Below, piece after piece: positions 22,351-33,316 of a stretch of DNA of 64,000 nt. Position 1 is the first letter of the stretch, and every line of letters starts with the position of its first letter. This DNA is from Cylicocyclus nassatus (Eukaryota; Nematoda; Chromadorea; Rhabditida; Strongylidae), in assembly GCA_958299035.1 (NCBI GenBank), contig CATQJL010000223.1:82900255-82964254 (forward strand), written 5' to 3'. Both the position numbers and the translations under genes were made by a program. The notes below the pieces were generated by a model. The model was not told the origin of the DNA, ran no database searches, and saw only the letters and a program-made list of their open reading frames with translations.

Positions 22351-22580
22351 CCTCGAGCAGAGTTCACGCGATTTGATCGTCGCGATTGATGGCACAAGAC
22401 AACTGTAACAATATCATGCATGCCGATCTTCTTGTATTTCGATTGTGGTAATTTACTAACACAACTAATCGTGACTAACTATCACAACCGAAATGCAACA
22501 AGATCAGCATGCATGGAACTCGTAACACTTGTCTGTAGCGATTGAGTCGCGACGATCAAATCGCGTGAACTCTGCCGAGG
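22351..22580. mobile_element. 230-bp hairpin MITE
   Basis: CCTCGAGCAGAGTTCACGCG and GATTTGATCGTCGCGA pair with their complements at the right, and the inner TTGTATTTCG and TGCATGC blocks also pair. A foldback insertion inside the 20432-23619 element. Confidence 0.7.
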
Positions 22581-24025
22581 CATTAGCCCCCCCCCCCCAA
22601 GAAAAAGTAGAGACATTTTCGAAGCTCCCACCCTCGGGCCGCCATATCTTATTTTTGCAAAACGCTCCCTGGAAAGTGTTTCTATCTAAGCTACGATAAG
22701 GTGTATTTCGATCAAAGACAACAACACTTTGGGAGCGAGGAGTTGGGTCGATACAGATCTGCTGATTTATATTTGCGAATCTAAGTGTACAGAGTCTCTT
22801 TCACAAGACACTGGGAAACAAAGGAAGCTTGACGCTTATCCTTCTGAGATAAAAGAGAGCTTTACTTTGAGATGTTTGACGCTGATAAAGAGATGTTCCA
22901 AACAAGGCTTCCAAGAACAAGGTTACTTCTCGTACGGTGCAGTCATTTTCTCGTACTGTGCAGTCATTTTGCAACCACTATGAAGTCAAAGAAAGCTGAC
23001 ACTGTCTTTGCGCGCGGAAATTATATATTCAGACGAAAAGAACTGCAACAGGAATCTAACAGCACGACAGCATAGTATTGTTTGCATATGATTGGATGTA
23101 AATCCATAGTATTTCTTCTAACTATGAAATTTGTAAGAGTACCCACAAAGCAAATTGCTATATTTCGCAGAACATGCCCTTTTCGAAAAACATATGTACA
23201 AACTAAGCACAAGCTCTAGAACAACCAGCAACACAAAAAGTCCCAGTTCTTCTTTCTGTGGGTCACTGAATCTCGCAGTTCTTCTGCACAGAAGCCATCT
23301 AGCGATTTATGGAGAGAACAAGCGTCGGAGCTCTCATGAGTGGAATCCTACGAACATGGCACTATAATCGCTGACGACGACATCCTACCGCTTCGACAAA
23401 GACTAAGCTAGACATCTGTGCATTCTTTGCTATGAGCAAGTTCAGGATTGTGAAGTGAACGTGTACCATGTGATGTAGTGTGAGAATGCACAAATCGTTC
23501 TGGAGGTATGCCCCCTTATTCGAGCGATCAGCGATCCGTCGCGCGTTTTCGTCGCTAGTTTCCACCCAGTCGCGACGATCATCCATCGGGGCGATGGATC
23601 GCTGACAGGTATGACCGGCCCTTTACTGTGCAAAGTTTGCGCTGATTGAGCGTCTCATGAAAAGTTATGATTCCGAGCAAGCAATACAAAATGGCGAATT
23701 TGGCATCAGGAAAATCGTAAATTTTCATAGAGATGTTCAATTGGCGCAAACTTTGCACTGTTAGAAAGAGCTGGTAAAAGTCCGAATTTTGTTGCAAGTT
23801 TCCGATTTTTTATGACCCTACACGAAAAATTCAAATTTTGAGTGATTTTGGTTTTCAGCTTCTATCTCCTTCATTTGTACATACTAACGAACAGTTCAAG
23901 CGCAGATGTAAAGAGCATGAGCTCCTCTCCTAAGCAAAATTTTGTTCGCACAAATTTGTCGGGAATTGAAAGAGTTATGAATTTTTGAAGATGGTGCGAA
24001 CGAACTTTCGGTTCAACCTAATCTA

Positions 24026-25038
24026 TTGGGTCGTTCCGAAAGTAATGTCGCTTTTTTCAAACGAACGCCATATCTCGTGGAATAAAGATATGTAAGAGGT
24101 TCTGGTAGCATTTGATGCAGCACATCATTTTCTTTCTAAAGGTTATAAAATCATTGCACAAAATCCAATACTTTTCGAAAAATTATCAAAATCTGCGACC
24201 GCTTTTTGAGAAGGCCAAGTTTCACAATTTTTCTAAATTTTTATAACAACCTTCGGAAGGAGTCCAAGTAATGGATGGATAGAGCAAACCCTACAGGAAA
24301 CAGCACAACTTTTTTTACTTTCCAGAGCTCGTCAAAATTTTTGTATAGATTTTTTGATGGAACCACCGAATTTTAGCATTCTCGCCTTTGACATAAATGC
24401 ATCAAACACCAATGAATTCTCTGATTTTGAAACTTACAAAGATGGATTATGGTTTGACACTAAGTTCACAAACCAATTGAGCATTCACCGCTTCAGACTA
24501 GCAACTTTCGAAAATTTCGGGTACAGCCTGGGGCGCCCTGGAAAACCTGAATTAAGATGATTTTATCCCGGAAAACTCGATGAATCGAAACAAAAAACAA
24601 CTCGTGGAAAGAGCATAAAAAGCTGAGTCGAATGACACCCGAGTTGCTTGCCGATTTGTTCTGTGAGGTTTGAGTTATCAAATATCGAATTTGATGGCAC
24701 TGAAAAATTTGTTCCAGAAACTCTAAGAAGCAAGCTGAGGAAAAGAAAAAATTACTCTGTATCCTGTAGGGTTTGCTCTATCTACCTGCCCCTTGTATTT
24801 CTTCGGAAAATAGTTACAAAAATTTAGAAAAATAGCCAAACTTGACTATGGCAAAAAGCATGAGTCGCAAATTTTGGTAATTTTTCGAAAGCTCATTGGA
24901 TATTATGCAATGCAATTGCAATCATTAGAAAGAGGATGAAATGCTGCATCGAACGCTTCTAAGGCTTCTCGAAAATCTTGATTCCATGAAATGTGGCGTT
25001 CATTGGAAAAAAGCGACATTACTTTCGGAACGACCCAA
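24026..25038. mobile_element. palindromic mariner-type MITE inserted between two facing TIRs
   Basis: TTGGGTCGTTCCGAAAGTAA to TTACTTTCGGAACGACCCAA, TA at 24024-24025 and 25039-25040, arms complementary. It sits exactly between the right end of the 3.8-kb element and an inverted copy of that same end (25043 onward). Confidence 0.82.
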
Positions 25039-25042
25039 TAGA

Positions 25043-25172
25043 TTAGGTTGTCCCGAAAGTTCGTTCGCACCATTTTCAAAAATTCATAACTCTTTAAATT
25101 CTCGACAAATTTGTACGAACAAAATTTTGCTTAGGAGAGGAACTCATGCTCTTTACATAAGTATCTGAACAG
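25043..25172. repeat. inverted copy of the 3.8-kb element's right end
   Basis: TTAGGTTGTCCCGAAAGTTC followed by CGTTCGCACC, AAAATTTTGCTTAGGAGAGG and CATGCTCTTTACAT, matching the complement of 23890-24021. The match fades after about 25172. Confidence 0.7.
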
Positions 25173-25174
25173 TG

Positions 25175-25310
25175 AGACGGATCTAAACACATGAGATCGT
25201 TTAAACCGCTTTCCTGTTACAAATATGTCAGCTTGAGTCGGAGGACACAAAATAACAATTGATTTTATCTCAACAATAGTTCCATTGGCAATAAGAAACT
25301 TCATGCACCG
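25175..25310 (-). CDS. candidate coding exon, truncated by repeat
   Basis: From a CTTAG acceptor the minus strand reads RCMKFLIANGTIVEIKSIVI, then LCPPTQADIFVTGKRFKRS, and runs into the TIR fragment. It starts in phase 0, matching the donor of the exon at 25377 across a 66-bp gap. Family unknown. Confidence 0.42.
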
Positions 25311-25376
25311 CTAAGACTACATAGCGTGCTGTAAATAAACATCAGTACATATAAGGCTAGCAAAAGTGAAATTTAC

Positions 25377-25640
25377 CTCAAATTCATTGGTGAATACGAA
25401 TCGCTCAAGGTACATTTCACCTTCAGGAGTACATTTCACCTTGAGGATTTGCCTCAGGTTAGAATCAACCTCAGTGATAAATGCGGCCTCTGGCGTGCGA
25501 GCTTTCCATTATTCTATGGCTTCTGGCTGAGATGAGTTCAGGACAGCCTTGAAATTTCCCAAGGTTGCCGAAAAGAGGTTCTTATGGCTTTTTTCCCGTG
25601 TTGGAGATTGAAAGTGCCGGACCGAAGATTTCCGCGAACT
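25377..25640 (-). CDS. candidate coding exon, possibly with one stop
   Basis: Reading down to a GTAAAT donor (phase 0), the clean part (25377-25508) gives ARTPEAAFITEVDSNLRQIL, KVKCTPEGEMYLERFVFTN and EFE. A TAA at 25509-25511 precedes it, and the same frame upstream is again open and plausible (NLFSATLGNFKAVLNSSQPE). Either an acceptor lies between or the copy is a pseudogene. Product not recognised. Confidence 0.42.
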
Positions 25641-26213
25641 GAGGGCGATCAAAAGGATAAAGGCTCAAGGATTTGGCGTCTTCAATACCCTATGAGGGCA
25701 TGCGCCGAACGCACACACTAACTTCATAGTCGAAGAGGCTACTAAAGCGTGCGAGCCTTTTAAAGTGACTTTCGGGGGCCAGCCGTTTATCAAGTCAGTG
25801 CTTCAATCCTCCCAGATTACTCTGGTACCATTTCCGGCCCCAGAGGGTAGAGGACTTGACTGGCCCAGGGGTGGGATCGAATCTGTGTCCATGTAGTCAT
25901 AGCGGTGCCTCATAACTAAGCCACTCAACCCCGGCAAATGGCTGCCTGAAATCACCCAATAGCCGCCGAAATGGTGGAGTGGCTGCACCTTACTGTCTTC
26001 ACCAAATCATTCACTAACGAGAATCTCAGGTCCACCTTCTCCAGCGATCTCCAAGAAATACCTTAGAAATACTTTTCAACACCTTTGAGAGATTTCACGA
26101 CCTTAGACTTAGCATCCGAAAGGCCGAGGAGCGATGAAAAGCTTGCTACTTAATTTGCTAAGCCACTGCCTTAAAGAAGGGGAACGCTCGAAAACAAATC
26201 GGAATTACTAATT
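25641..26213. other. no clear gene; U2-like scrap
   Basis: On the minus strand 26106-26135 resembles the first 30 nt of U2 snRNA (ATCGCTCCTCGGCCTTTCGG then a GCTAAG word), with about five differences. Similarity stops there, so it is at most a 5-prime U2 fragment. Confidence 0.3.
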
Positions 26214-26770
26214 TTGCTGGCGTATAGTTATGCTTTGGGATGTGAAATTCTCGACGATGCCGGCGACGTGGGCGACTTCACGTTTTTTGCCAACTTCGAA
26301 TTGCCGAGCATTTTCCAGTCTGTTGTCATACCGTATGGCATTGTCATAACTGTAGAAAAGCTTGTAGACTACTTCAACGTGAAGATTTGGAAGAAAAAAT
26401 TTACACAGGGTTTGGTCATCTGCTAGCAGCAGGGAAAATAATTGCTCTATTAATTACCAATTAGTATGGCCGGAGCAAGCGGCTTACTTCAAACTACTGC
26501 GAGGGAGATGTCTAGCGTGATTTTTGGAGAAATTAAAGGGCAACTTTGCAGGAGCCGATTTCAAGCCTGAGCATGCATGTTGGAGGATTAATAATTCTGT
26601 GAATATTACAGATATGGGTCTAAGGTCCGTTTTATTCGACAGATCTCTGAAAATATGATTTTTAGGAAAAAGGTCGTGGAAGAACAGCCAAACTTGGGAA
26701 TTCTATCACTAGGGGCGAGTTTGCGCCCTTTTATCTCCGCGAGTTGCAGGGTTGGAATAATGACAGGTGA
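26214..26770 (+). repeat. direct repeat, unit 1
   Basis: Shared blocks with 29750-30320 in the same order: GACTTCACGTTTTTTGCC-like, AAATTTACACAGGGTTTGGT, TTTTATTCGACAGATCTCTG, AGGAAAAAGGTCGTGGAAGA, GGGCGAGTTTGCGCCC. A roughly 560-bp segment present twice about 3.5 kb apart, now diverged. No protein is preserved between the two copies. Confidence 0.65.
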
Positions 26771-28040
26771 ACATCTATGTCAATTTCAGAAGCTCTATTT
26801 TACTGGATGTAGTTCGTGCCTATAGCTCCTGCGTAGGAGGCGCTATATATAGTGGACGTGCACATTTTGACTTCTATCTCCGTGAAAAGCAAGGGAGACG
26901 GGCTGGGATAGCCATGTTTTAATTTGTATACGAGAGAAGCAACACATACAATTCGGAAAAAATATAGGGGCTTCCTCTGTGGGAGTCCATCTATGAAACC
27001 TTCTAGACAATTTTTCTTTTAGATGGGACCACGCGATATTTTCTCTTTTTCCACCCTTCATTTCCCCCTTCCCATTTTATTACCAAAACGCATGTAACAG
27101 TTTCCAGCAGCTATCTGAACCGTGCATAGGGTCAATGTTGGGTATAAGTAAGGGAATGAAGCTAGAAAATCACTTTTCGCTTATTTCTCCTCATTTTCGC
27201 TCTAATTTTCGTTCATTTTTTGATTTTGAGAGTTAAAAAATTTGCGATGCTTGTTTAAAGGAGTTGTGGCTGTATAGCACCAAAAGTGAGCTGGGAAGAA
27301 TGGGTGGAGCTTGTGGTTGAGTGGGCGGAATCTTAGGAAGTGGGCGGAGCCTCAGAAGGTAGGTGGAGCCTTGGGGTTCAAAATTGGGGGTATGAATCTC
27401 AAAAATTGGCAAAACGGAATTTTTTTAGGTTGTGGAATCTCCAAATTCTCCAAATCTTCGATTTTATCGATTATAAAGGTTTCGCAACCTCCAGAACAAC
27501 GATTTTATCGAGTTAGCTGTGATTTGTAAGCCCCGCCCACTACCATTGTAACTGATACCCAATATATGGGTGAGAAGACCTAGTCTAGTCTAATCTTATC
27601 TGAGGTGTTTAATTATGTTCTGCGAACGGTTTTTTGTTAGGGCGCAACCCAATACTTAATGTGGATAGAGAGCTAAGATAAACATCATTCGATACAGCAG
27701 CTTCGCGAGTTCCTTAGCAGTTAAAATTGGTGCAAAGTATCATTTGGAGTGAATTTGAAAATGGCTAGCAAAATTTGTTAGAATCAACATTTATTCGAAA
27801 TCTAGCTACCGTCAACCCTACAAAAAGAAGCTAGGTAGCAGACGTGTCTTTTATAATCAAAGTCGGATAACCTTTATGCTCAAATTTTCTAAGAAAAAGG
27901 CGCCATATGTTTTTCTCGATTTTCGATCTTGACCACTGGTTTTGGCTGAAATATTGATGATCTTGAATTGACCAGTACTCCAATCACAGCACAGGTGCGA
28001 TAGTGTGAGAATTTTCTCACCCTCCCTTCACCAAAAGCCG
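26771..28040. other. no gene; short GTGGGCGGAGCCT tandem
   Basis: Four imperfect 18-22 bp units of AGTGGGCGGAGCCTCAGAA type at 27300-27375 and their complement CCCCGCCCAC near 27533. Otherwise unremarkable. Confidence 0.4.
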
Positions 28041-28139
28041 AGAAAAATAATCAACAGTGAGGTAAGGTTAAGCAAAGAAGATATTTGTACGTGAATTGTT
28101 TATGAAATAGGAAAGGAGGAGTTTGTTGAAAAAAAGGGC

Positions 28140-28670
28140 TTGGTGACGGGTGTGAATAATGATCTGGAGATTTTCGAGTTTTTAACATAGAAAAATTCAT
28201 AACTTCTGTAGTTAAACATCTTGTACGCCTTGATGGTCACCATTGGAACCCTTCCGTTCTCCGCTTTCAGAAAATATTTAGAACGATCAATATCCATCCA
28301 AGAAATTGCAGTGAACGGTTTGCCTAGTGATTTTTGAGGATTTTCGGTTTTTTGACATAAAAAAAATTAATAACTTCTGCTGATGAACATAGTACGCCGC
28401 TATAGTTGCCGTTAAAACCGTCTCATCCTTCGCCTTCAGAAAACATATAATATGTTTGGGGTCCGTTGAAAAAAGTGCCTGGGTGAAGGGTGTCCTGTTG
28501 ATTTTTGGAGATTTTCGAGTTTTTAACATAAAAAAATTCATAACTTCTGTAGATGAACATCTTATACGCCGAGATGAACACCATTAGAGGCGCCTCGTCC
28601 TCCGCTTTCAGAAAATATATACTTTGCCAGGGGTCGATTAGAAAAAGTGCCGGGTGAAGGGTGGGTGAGA
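28140..28670. repeat. 175-bp minisatellite, three tandem units
   Basis: Units start near 28150, 28325 and 28500. Each has GATTTTTGGAGATTTTCGAG, AACATAAAAAAATTCATAAC, TTCTGTAGATGAACATCTTA-like, CGCTTTCAGAAAATATA and GTGAAGGGTG. The block ends with GGGAGTGCTCAAGTAC, as at 20110-20150. A hairpin of CTCAAGTAGACG and its complement follows at 28711-28760. Confidence 0.7.
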
Positions 28671-28769
28671 CCTTTATAATGGGAGTGCTCAAGTACAGGC
28701 TTTTTTACCAAAGTGCTCAAGTAGACGTAAAAAGACGTCTACTTGAGCACTCTATACACTCTATACACT

Positions 28770-29745
28770 CTTGAGCACTATATACTCGTAAATATCCAGA
28801 AATCACTACCCACGCTCTCCACCAGACACTTTTTGAATAGACTCCAGGCAAGCTATATATTCTCTGAAAGCGGAAGACAAGAGTTGTAAAAACCTTTTCA
28901 TTGCTGACGTTGCTGTTCATCTACAGAAGTTACGAATTTATTCTTTTAAAAAAATTCGTAAATGCTTAAAAATTGTCTAACTCTTCCGAAACAGATGTTC
29001 TCGCATACACATCTTCTAGGGTATTTTTAAAAACATATAGGGTTGTTCCAATTCTATCAGTTTTCACATTTTGGTAAAAAAACAACCAATGATGGCAGAG
29101 AATTTAATATGATAAACTTTTATTTGGAAAATAAGAAAACACCATCTCCTTCTCCCCTCCTCCCCCCCCCCCCCCCCCCTCCCGGTCGGCATTTTATGAT
29201 TGCTCGATCAACTGAAACACCCTTCACCCTGGAGGGACTGCGAACACTGTGACCCCCTTCACCCTGGAGGAGTCATTCTCACCTTATCGCACTGTGAATC
29301 ACAGTAATTTTCAAACCGACTGTCAACGAAAATCCTGGTCATTTCGCGAAAGAGTTTTACAGTGAAATTTCAAATAGAAAAAAAAATTTGGGCAAACCCG
29401 CAAGGCTGAAGTTTGTTTGCACTTCTCGTCTTCTCTACCAAAAAACTTGCTTGCGTATTTTTGTAAATTAGAATCTCTGTAAAGAACGCCATCAGGTCGT
29501 GATTAGCACAGGCCCCTATGTGCACTGTTCATCAAATTATGAGGTTACAAACGCACGTGCTCATGAATTTTCTCCCACGTTCGAGAGTCGTGTATTTTAG
29601 GGATTCTCATCTCTATAATTTGCCACCAGCAGCAAAACAATGTAAGAAATGTTGTCAGCACATTGAGTGTCTATTTGAGCGGAAATTTGAGAAAATTGCA
29701 TCATGCAGTCAAACAGTTACGACTTCAGAATGTAAAAATCTCGGA
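28770..29745. other. no gene seen
   Basis: Includes a poly-C run (29162-29180) and a doubled CCTTCACCCTGGAGG (29220-29270). No coding signal. Confidence 0.35.
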
Positions 29746-29749
29746 AATG

Positions 29750-30320
29750 TCGACGAAGTCGGCGACTTCACCTTTTTCGCCTACTTTGCCGAATTCGATG
29801 AGAATTTTCGCATTCTACTGCCATAACTTATGGCACTGTCATAACTGTAAGAAGCTTGTAGATCACTTCAACATGAAGATTTGGATGAAAAAATTTACAC
29901 AGGGTTTGGTCATCTGCTAGCAGCAGAGAGTAAATCATTGTTTTATCAGTTATCAATTAGTCTAGCCGGAGCGATGCTTACTTCAAACAGCATATGGGAG
30001 GCTACAAAAAATACGGTGTATATAGGTGCAACGGATGTGTCTAACGTGATTTTTGGAGGACTTAGGGGCGACTTTGGAGGAGCAGATTTCATGGCCTGAG
30101 CATGCATTTTGGAGCGTTGATAACTCTGCGAATATTACAGATATGGGGCTGAGTTTTGTTTTATTCGACAGATCTCTGAAGATATGATAAGATATTTTAG
30201 GAAAAAGGTCGTGGAAGAACAAGTCTTTAATAAAAGTCGTAATTGACAACTTGGGAATTCTGTCATTAAGGGCGAGTTTGCGCCCTTATATCTCTGCGCG
30301 TTGCAGGATTGGGCTACAAC
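29750..30320 (+). repeat. direct repeat, unit 2
   Basis: Second copy of 26214-26770, slightly longer: an insertion of about 40 bp near 30010 (TGTATATAGGTGCAAC region) and another near 30220. Confidence 0.65.
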
Positions 30321-30635
30321 ACTGCAAGTCGCCAACATAGCCGAATTTGCCGAAAATTTTCACATTCTCCTGTCATAACTGTAATCAAAGGGAAATTGTG
30401 AATTATTTAATTATTTATTTATTACATACGCTCTAGGCGTTCCTTAAAAAGACAAAAATACACAGTTACTCATACTCTAATACCACGATAATTCATCATG
30501 TAGTTAGGGTCTAAGCATTCGGACTAGATTATTGGAAGTGTGATGATAGCTTGTTTGTGACTGCTCTAAGACTGTAGTCAACAGAACCGAATTAGTGTGT
30601 TTCATGGAGATGGTACTCATGCCCCCTTTTAAATT

Positions 30636-30789
30636 ATGAAATTAAAAAAGGCGAGTAGTTCCTCAGGTCCCCATTTGCCATCTCCCTGCCAAGCTCTGTT
30701 TTCTGCCATCGTTTTCAAATTATTACACATGGTAGTGCCAAGAATTTCAAGCTTCACGGAACCGATCGTTGGCTGGCATGGTCTAAGCC
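30636..30789 (-). CDS. possible coding exon
   Basis: The minus strand reads LRPCQPTIGSVKLEILGTTM, then CNNLKTMAENRAWQGDGKWG and PEELLAFF before TAA. Composition looks coding, but no acceptor gives a phase compatible with the exon at 31073-31117. If real it may be a terminal exon. Confidence 0.33.
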
Positions 30790-31072
30790 TTGGGGATGAA
30801 TCTCAAGACTCATACTAGAGATGCAAATGGATCTGACAGACGTGGACAACACTTACGTATCGGCGGACAGTATACCTTCTTGAGATTGTCGATTCTGAAA
30901 CAACTTTCGTGCAGAAGCTTACGAATAGGCCAAATTTCATTATTCATTTAGAAACATTGTGCATTCATACTTTTTATGTAGTGCAGAAGTATCGTTCATG
31001 TTTCTAAAATCCTCTAGTGTAACCTACAACAAAATCAAATGATTCATTTATAATAAAAGTAATGCCAATCAC

Positions 31073-31117
31073 CTGAATCCAGTTTTTCTCATCTAAAAAT
31101 CCTTTCTTCTGCGGCAC
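31073..31117 (-). CDS. candidate 15-codon exon
   Basis: VPQKKGFLDEKNWIQ between an AACTAAG acceptor and a GTGATT donor, phase 0 at both ends, matching the upstream exon's phase. Tiny, so supported mainly by context. Confidence 0.38.
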
Positions 31118-31226
31118 CTTAGTTCATAGTTTTTAGCTCCAAAAACAGGCACAACTCGACAAAAGTCGCTCTGCAAGAGGGAAAAAACTGATGCTTTATC
31201 ATTCAAATCACTCGAAAAAGGCTTAC

Positions 31227-31379
31227 GTCGTCACTGGGTGGCTTCTCTATGTACTTGAGCTCACACTTCACCGTAGTATTAAAGTCAAAATCACATTCGA
31301 AATTTGATTCGTCTTCCGGCAACGGCAGTTTAATCACATAAACTGCTTGATAATTCGTTCCGTCCTCTGCGCCCTGAGT
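31227..31379 (-). CDS. candidate 51-codon exon
   Basis: After an AAACTCAG acceptor: TQTQGAEDGTNYQAVYVIKL, PLPEDESNFECDFDFNTTVK, CELKYIEKPPSDD, then a GTAAGC donor, phase 0 at both ends. Two Cys and an N-glycosylation site (NTT) suggest a secreted or extracellular protein. With the exons at 31.1 and 25.2-25.6 kb it may form one transposon-invaded minus-strand gene. No homologue recognised. Confidence 0.48.
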
Positions 31380-31385
31380 CTGAGT

Positions 31386-32312
31386 TTATTATGAATACCA
31401 GGAACAATCAAGGCAGCTCCAGGCACCTGTCTTCGGTCCGTACTAGCGGACTACTTGCATCGGCTTGAGGGGTTTCGCGCAAAGACCCATCGGGCGGTGG
31501 GTTCACACGCAGCAGTGTGCAACCGGGGTCGGGGCTATATCTCAGACATTCGCGGTTGAGTCGCGCAGGACAAAACGAGCTATCGTCACGGAATGCCTGC
31601 GCGACACCCGAAATCGGAGTCGGGACAAAATCAGGACACCTGATTTTGTTCCGGGACAAAACTGCAAGACAAAATCAGGTGTACCGACGGACACATTCCA
31701 GACAAAATCGGGACACCCGCGGGAGACACCATGATGTCCCGATCGCTTTCAGAGCACGCGGCTTACGCCTTTATTAACAGGTTTTTGCGTCCTCTGTGCC
31801 TCTCTCACGCTTCCCTTTTCACTTACCTTGAGCCCTTGGTTTCTTTGGGTCCCATTTCTCATGCTTGTAACTTTTCTGCTAGTAAAAACCAGTCTTACAT
31901 TGTAATTTATTAACAAATACCACACGATCTTGTCGAGCAAGCTTTACAACGAAAGCGAAATGAAATGCGCAGAAAGCAGCAAATACAAATATAGGTAAGG
32001 TTGCGACACAAATGCAGCAAAAAACAAAATGTAGACAATATTATCGAGCTTCTTTTCTCAGCTTCAACGCATTCAGTCTTCTCAATCACTAGGTCTTCTT
32101 TGATGATACTGCTGCCTTCGATACTCTCAACGACACGCTTTTTTTTTTGAAAATCACAAACTATAGTACCAGTGACCATGAAACAAATAAATCACCTTGA
32201 CGGAAGAAGTGAGGCTCTTTTGGGGACAAAATGGTAAGTGCGGATGTCGGCGCTGCAAAATTACAGTTCAAAAGTTTTTTTTAATTATATTTACCTTTTC
32301 AATTATAAAACA
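31386..32312. other. repeat debris; no confident gene
   Basis: 31530-31560 (CTCAGACATTCGCGGTTGAG) recurs inverted near 50120. A cluster of GGGACAAAATCAGG units and complements spans 31620-31745. A minus-strand frame at 31910-32179 (KKRVVESIEGSSIIKEDLVI part) is open but has no recognised relation. Confidence 0.4.
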
Positions 32313-32314
32313 TA

Positions 32315-33310
32315 TTAGGTTGATGCATAATTCCTGCACCAAAATAGGTACAGACCGCAATAACTCGGAATAATCCTTTATCCCAAGTAGGATTCGATAT
32401 ACCATTTGATAGCGCAAACCTAGCTCTACAAGATAATGCTCAAATATCTGCACCAGCTTTGATCCACGCGAAGTTTTGAGCCAAAAACTGAAAAAAAACC
32501 ATGCGTCCGAAAACCTTGAGACAGATCTTAAAAAAATTGTAACTTCGTACAAAAAGCTCATACAAATTTTCTTTCTTGCTCACGCGTAGACGTTCCACGT
32601 AAGACATTTATCTATGAGGTTGCTGTATTTTTTTCTCAACTAGGCGATGAAAAAACGAAGTTTTTTAAAGTTTTTCATGTTTTTGCCAAATTAGTGCTGA
32701 GATGTTCTAGTATTAACAGTTGTATAGTGCAAGCCGTTAGCAGTGAAACTTTACATTTTCAGCGTTCTAGAACAGCTGATTCACGAAAAATAACGAATCT
32801 AGCTCTCCTTATCCAAATTTTTCTTGCCTAGTTGCTAAAAATTCGATATTTCTCGTAAACCAGCTGCTCTATAGAGCTGAAAATTCACATTCACGCTTAA
32901 GGTTCTATACTATACAACTGTCAGTGCTAGAACATCTCAGCATTGTTTTGGAAAAAACATGAAAAACTTCGTTTTCTCATCGTCTAGTTGAGAAAAAAAT
33001 ACAGCAACCGCATAGATAAATGTCTTACATGGAACGTCTACGCGTGAGCAAGAAAGAAAATTTGTATGAGCTTTTTGAAAGAAATTACAATTTTTTATGA
33101 TCTATCTTAAGGTTTACGAACGCATGGTTTTTTTCAGTTTTTGGCTCAAAACTTCGCGTGGATCAAAGCTGGTGTAGATATTCGGGCACTACCTTGTAGA
33201 GCTAGGTTTGCGCTATCAAGTGATATATCGAATCCTACTTGGGATATAGGATTATTCCGAGTTATTGCGGTCTGTACCTATTTTGGTGCAGGAATTATGC
33301 ATCAACCTAA
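32315..33310. mobile_element. palindromic mariner-type MITE (TTAGGTTGATGCATAATTC ends)
   Basis: Complementary right end GAATTATGCATCAACCTAA, TA on both sides (32313-32314, 33311-33312), arms paired over most of 996 bp. Carries an AGCTCTACAA module like other MITEs here. Confidence 0.82.
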
Positions 33311-33316
33311 TATCAT

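Larger units (their letters stand above)
20432..23619. mobile_element. inner inverted-repeat element, GGTCATACC ends
   Basis: GCCGGTCATACCGGTCAGCG on the left pairs with the complement of GCCGGTCATACCTGTCAGCG on the right (both followed by ATCCATCGC). Sub-terminal CGCGAC and TAGCGA-rich blocks lie on both sides. The interior carries spliced-gene remnants and the 22351-22580 hairpin MITE. The target duplication is not clear. Confidence 0.58.
20189..24021. mobile_element. 3.8-kb element with long inverted repeats enclosing gene remnants
   Basis: Left end TTAGGTTGTACCGAAAGTTC; right end is the complement of TTAGGTTGAACCGAAAGTTC. The arms stay complementary for about 200 bp, sharing TGTAGGGTCATAAAAAATC. 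TA lies at the left (20187-20188); the right flank is TC, so the duplication is imperfect. It contains the inner element 20432-23619. No transposase is seen. Confidence 0.65.

Noticed and set aside
25861..25935. tRNA-like sequence on the minus strand (A-box TGGCTTAGTTATGAGG, B-box GATTCGATCCC)
   Set aside because: Acceptor and T-arm strands do not pair; kept only as a possible remnant of a tRNA-derived repeat.
32160..32179. Start of a minus-strand frame MVTGTIVCDF resembling a transthyretin-like start
   Set aside because: Similarity covers only a few residues, a poly-A run follows, and the rest does not fit that family.
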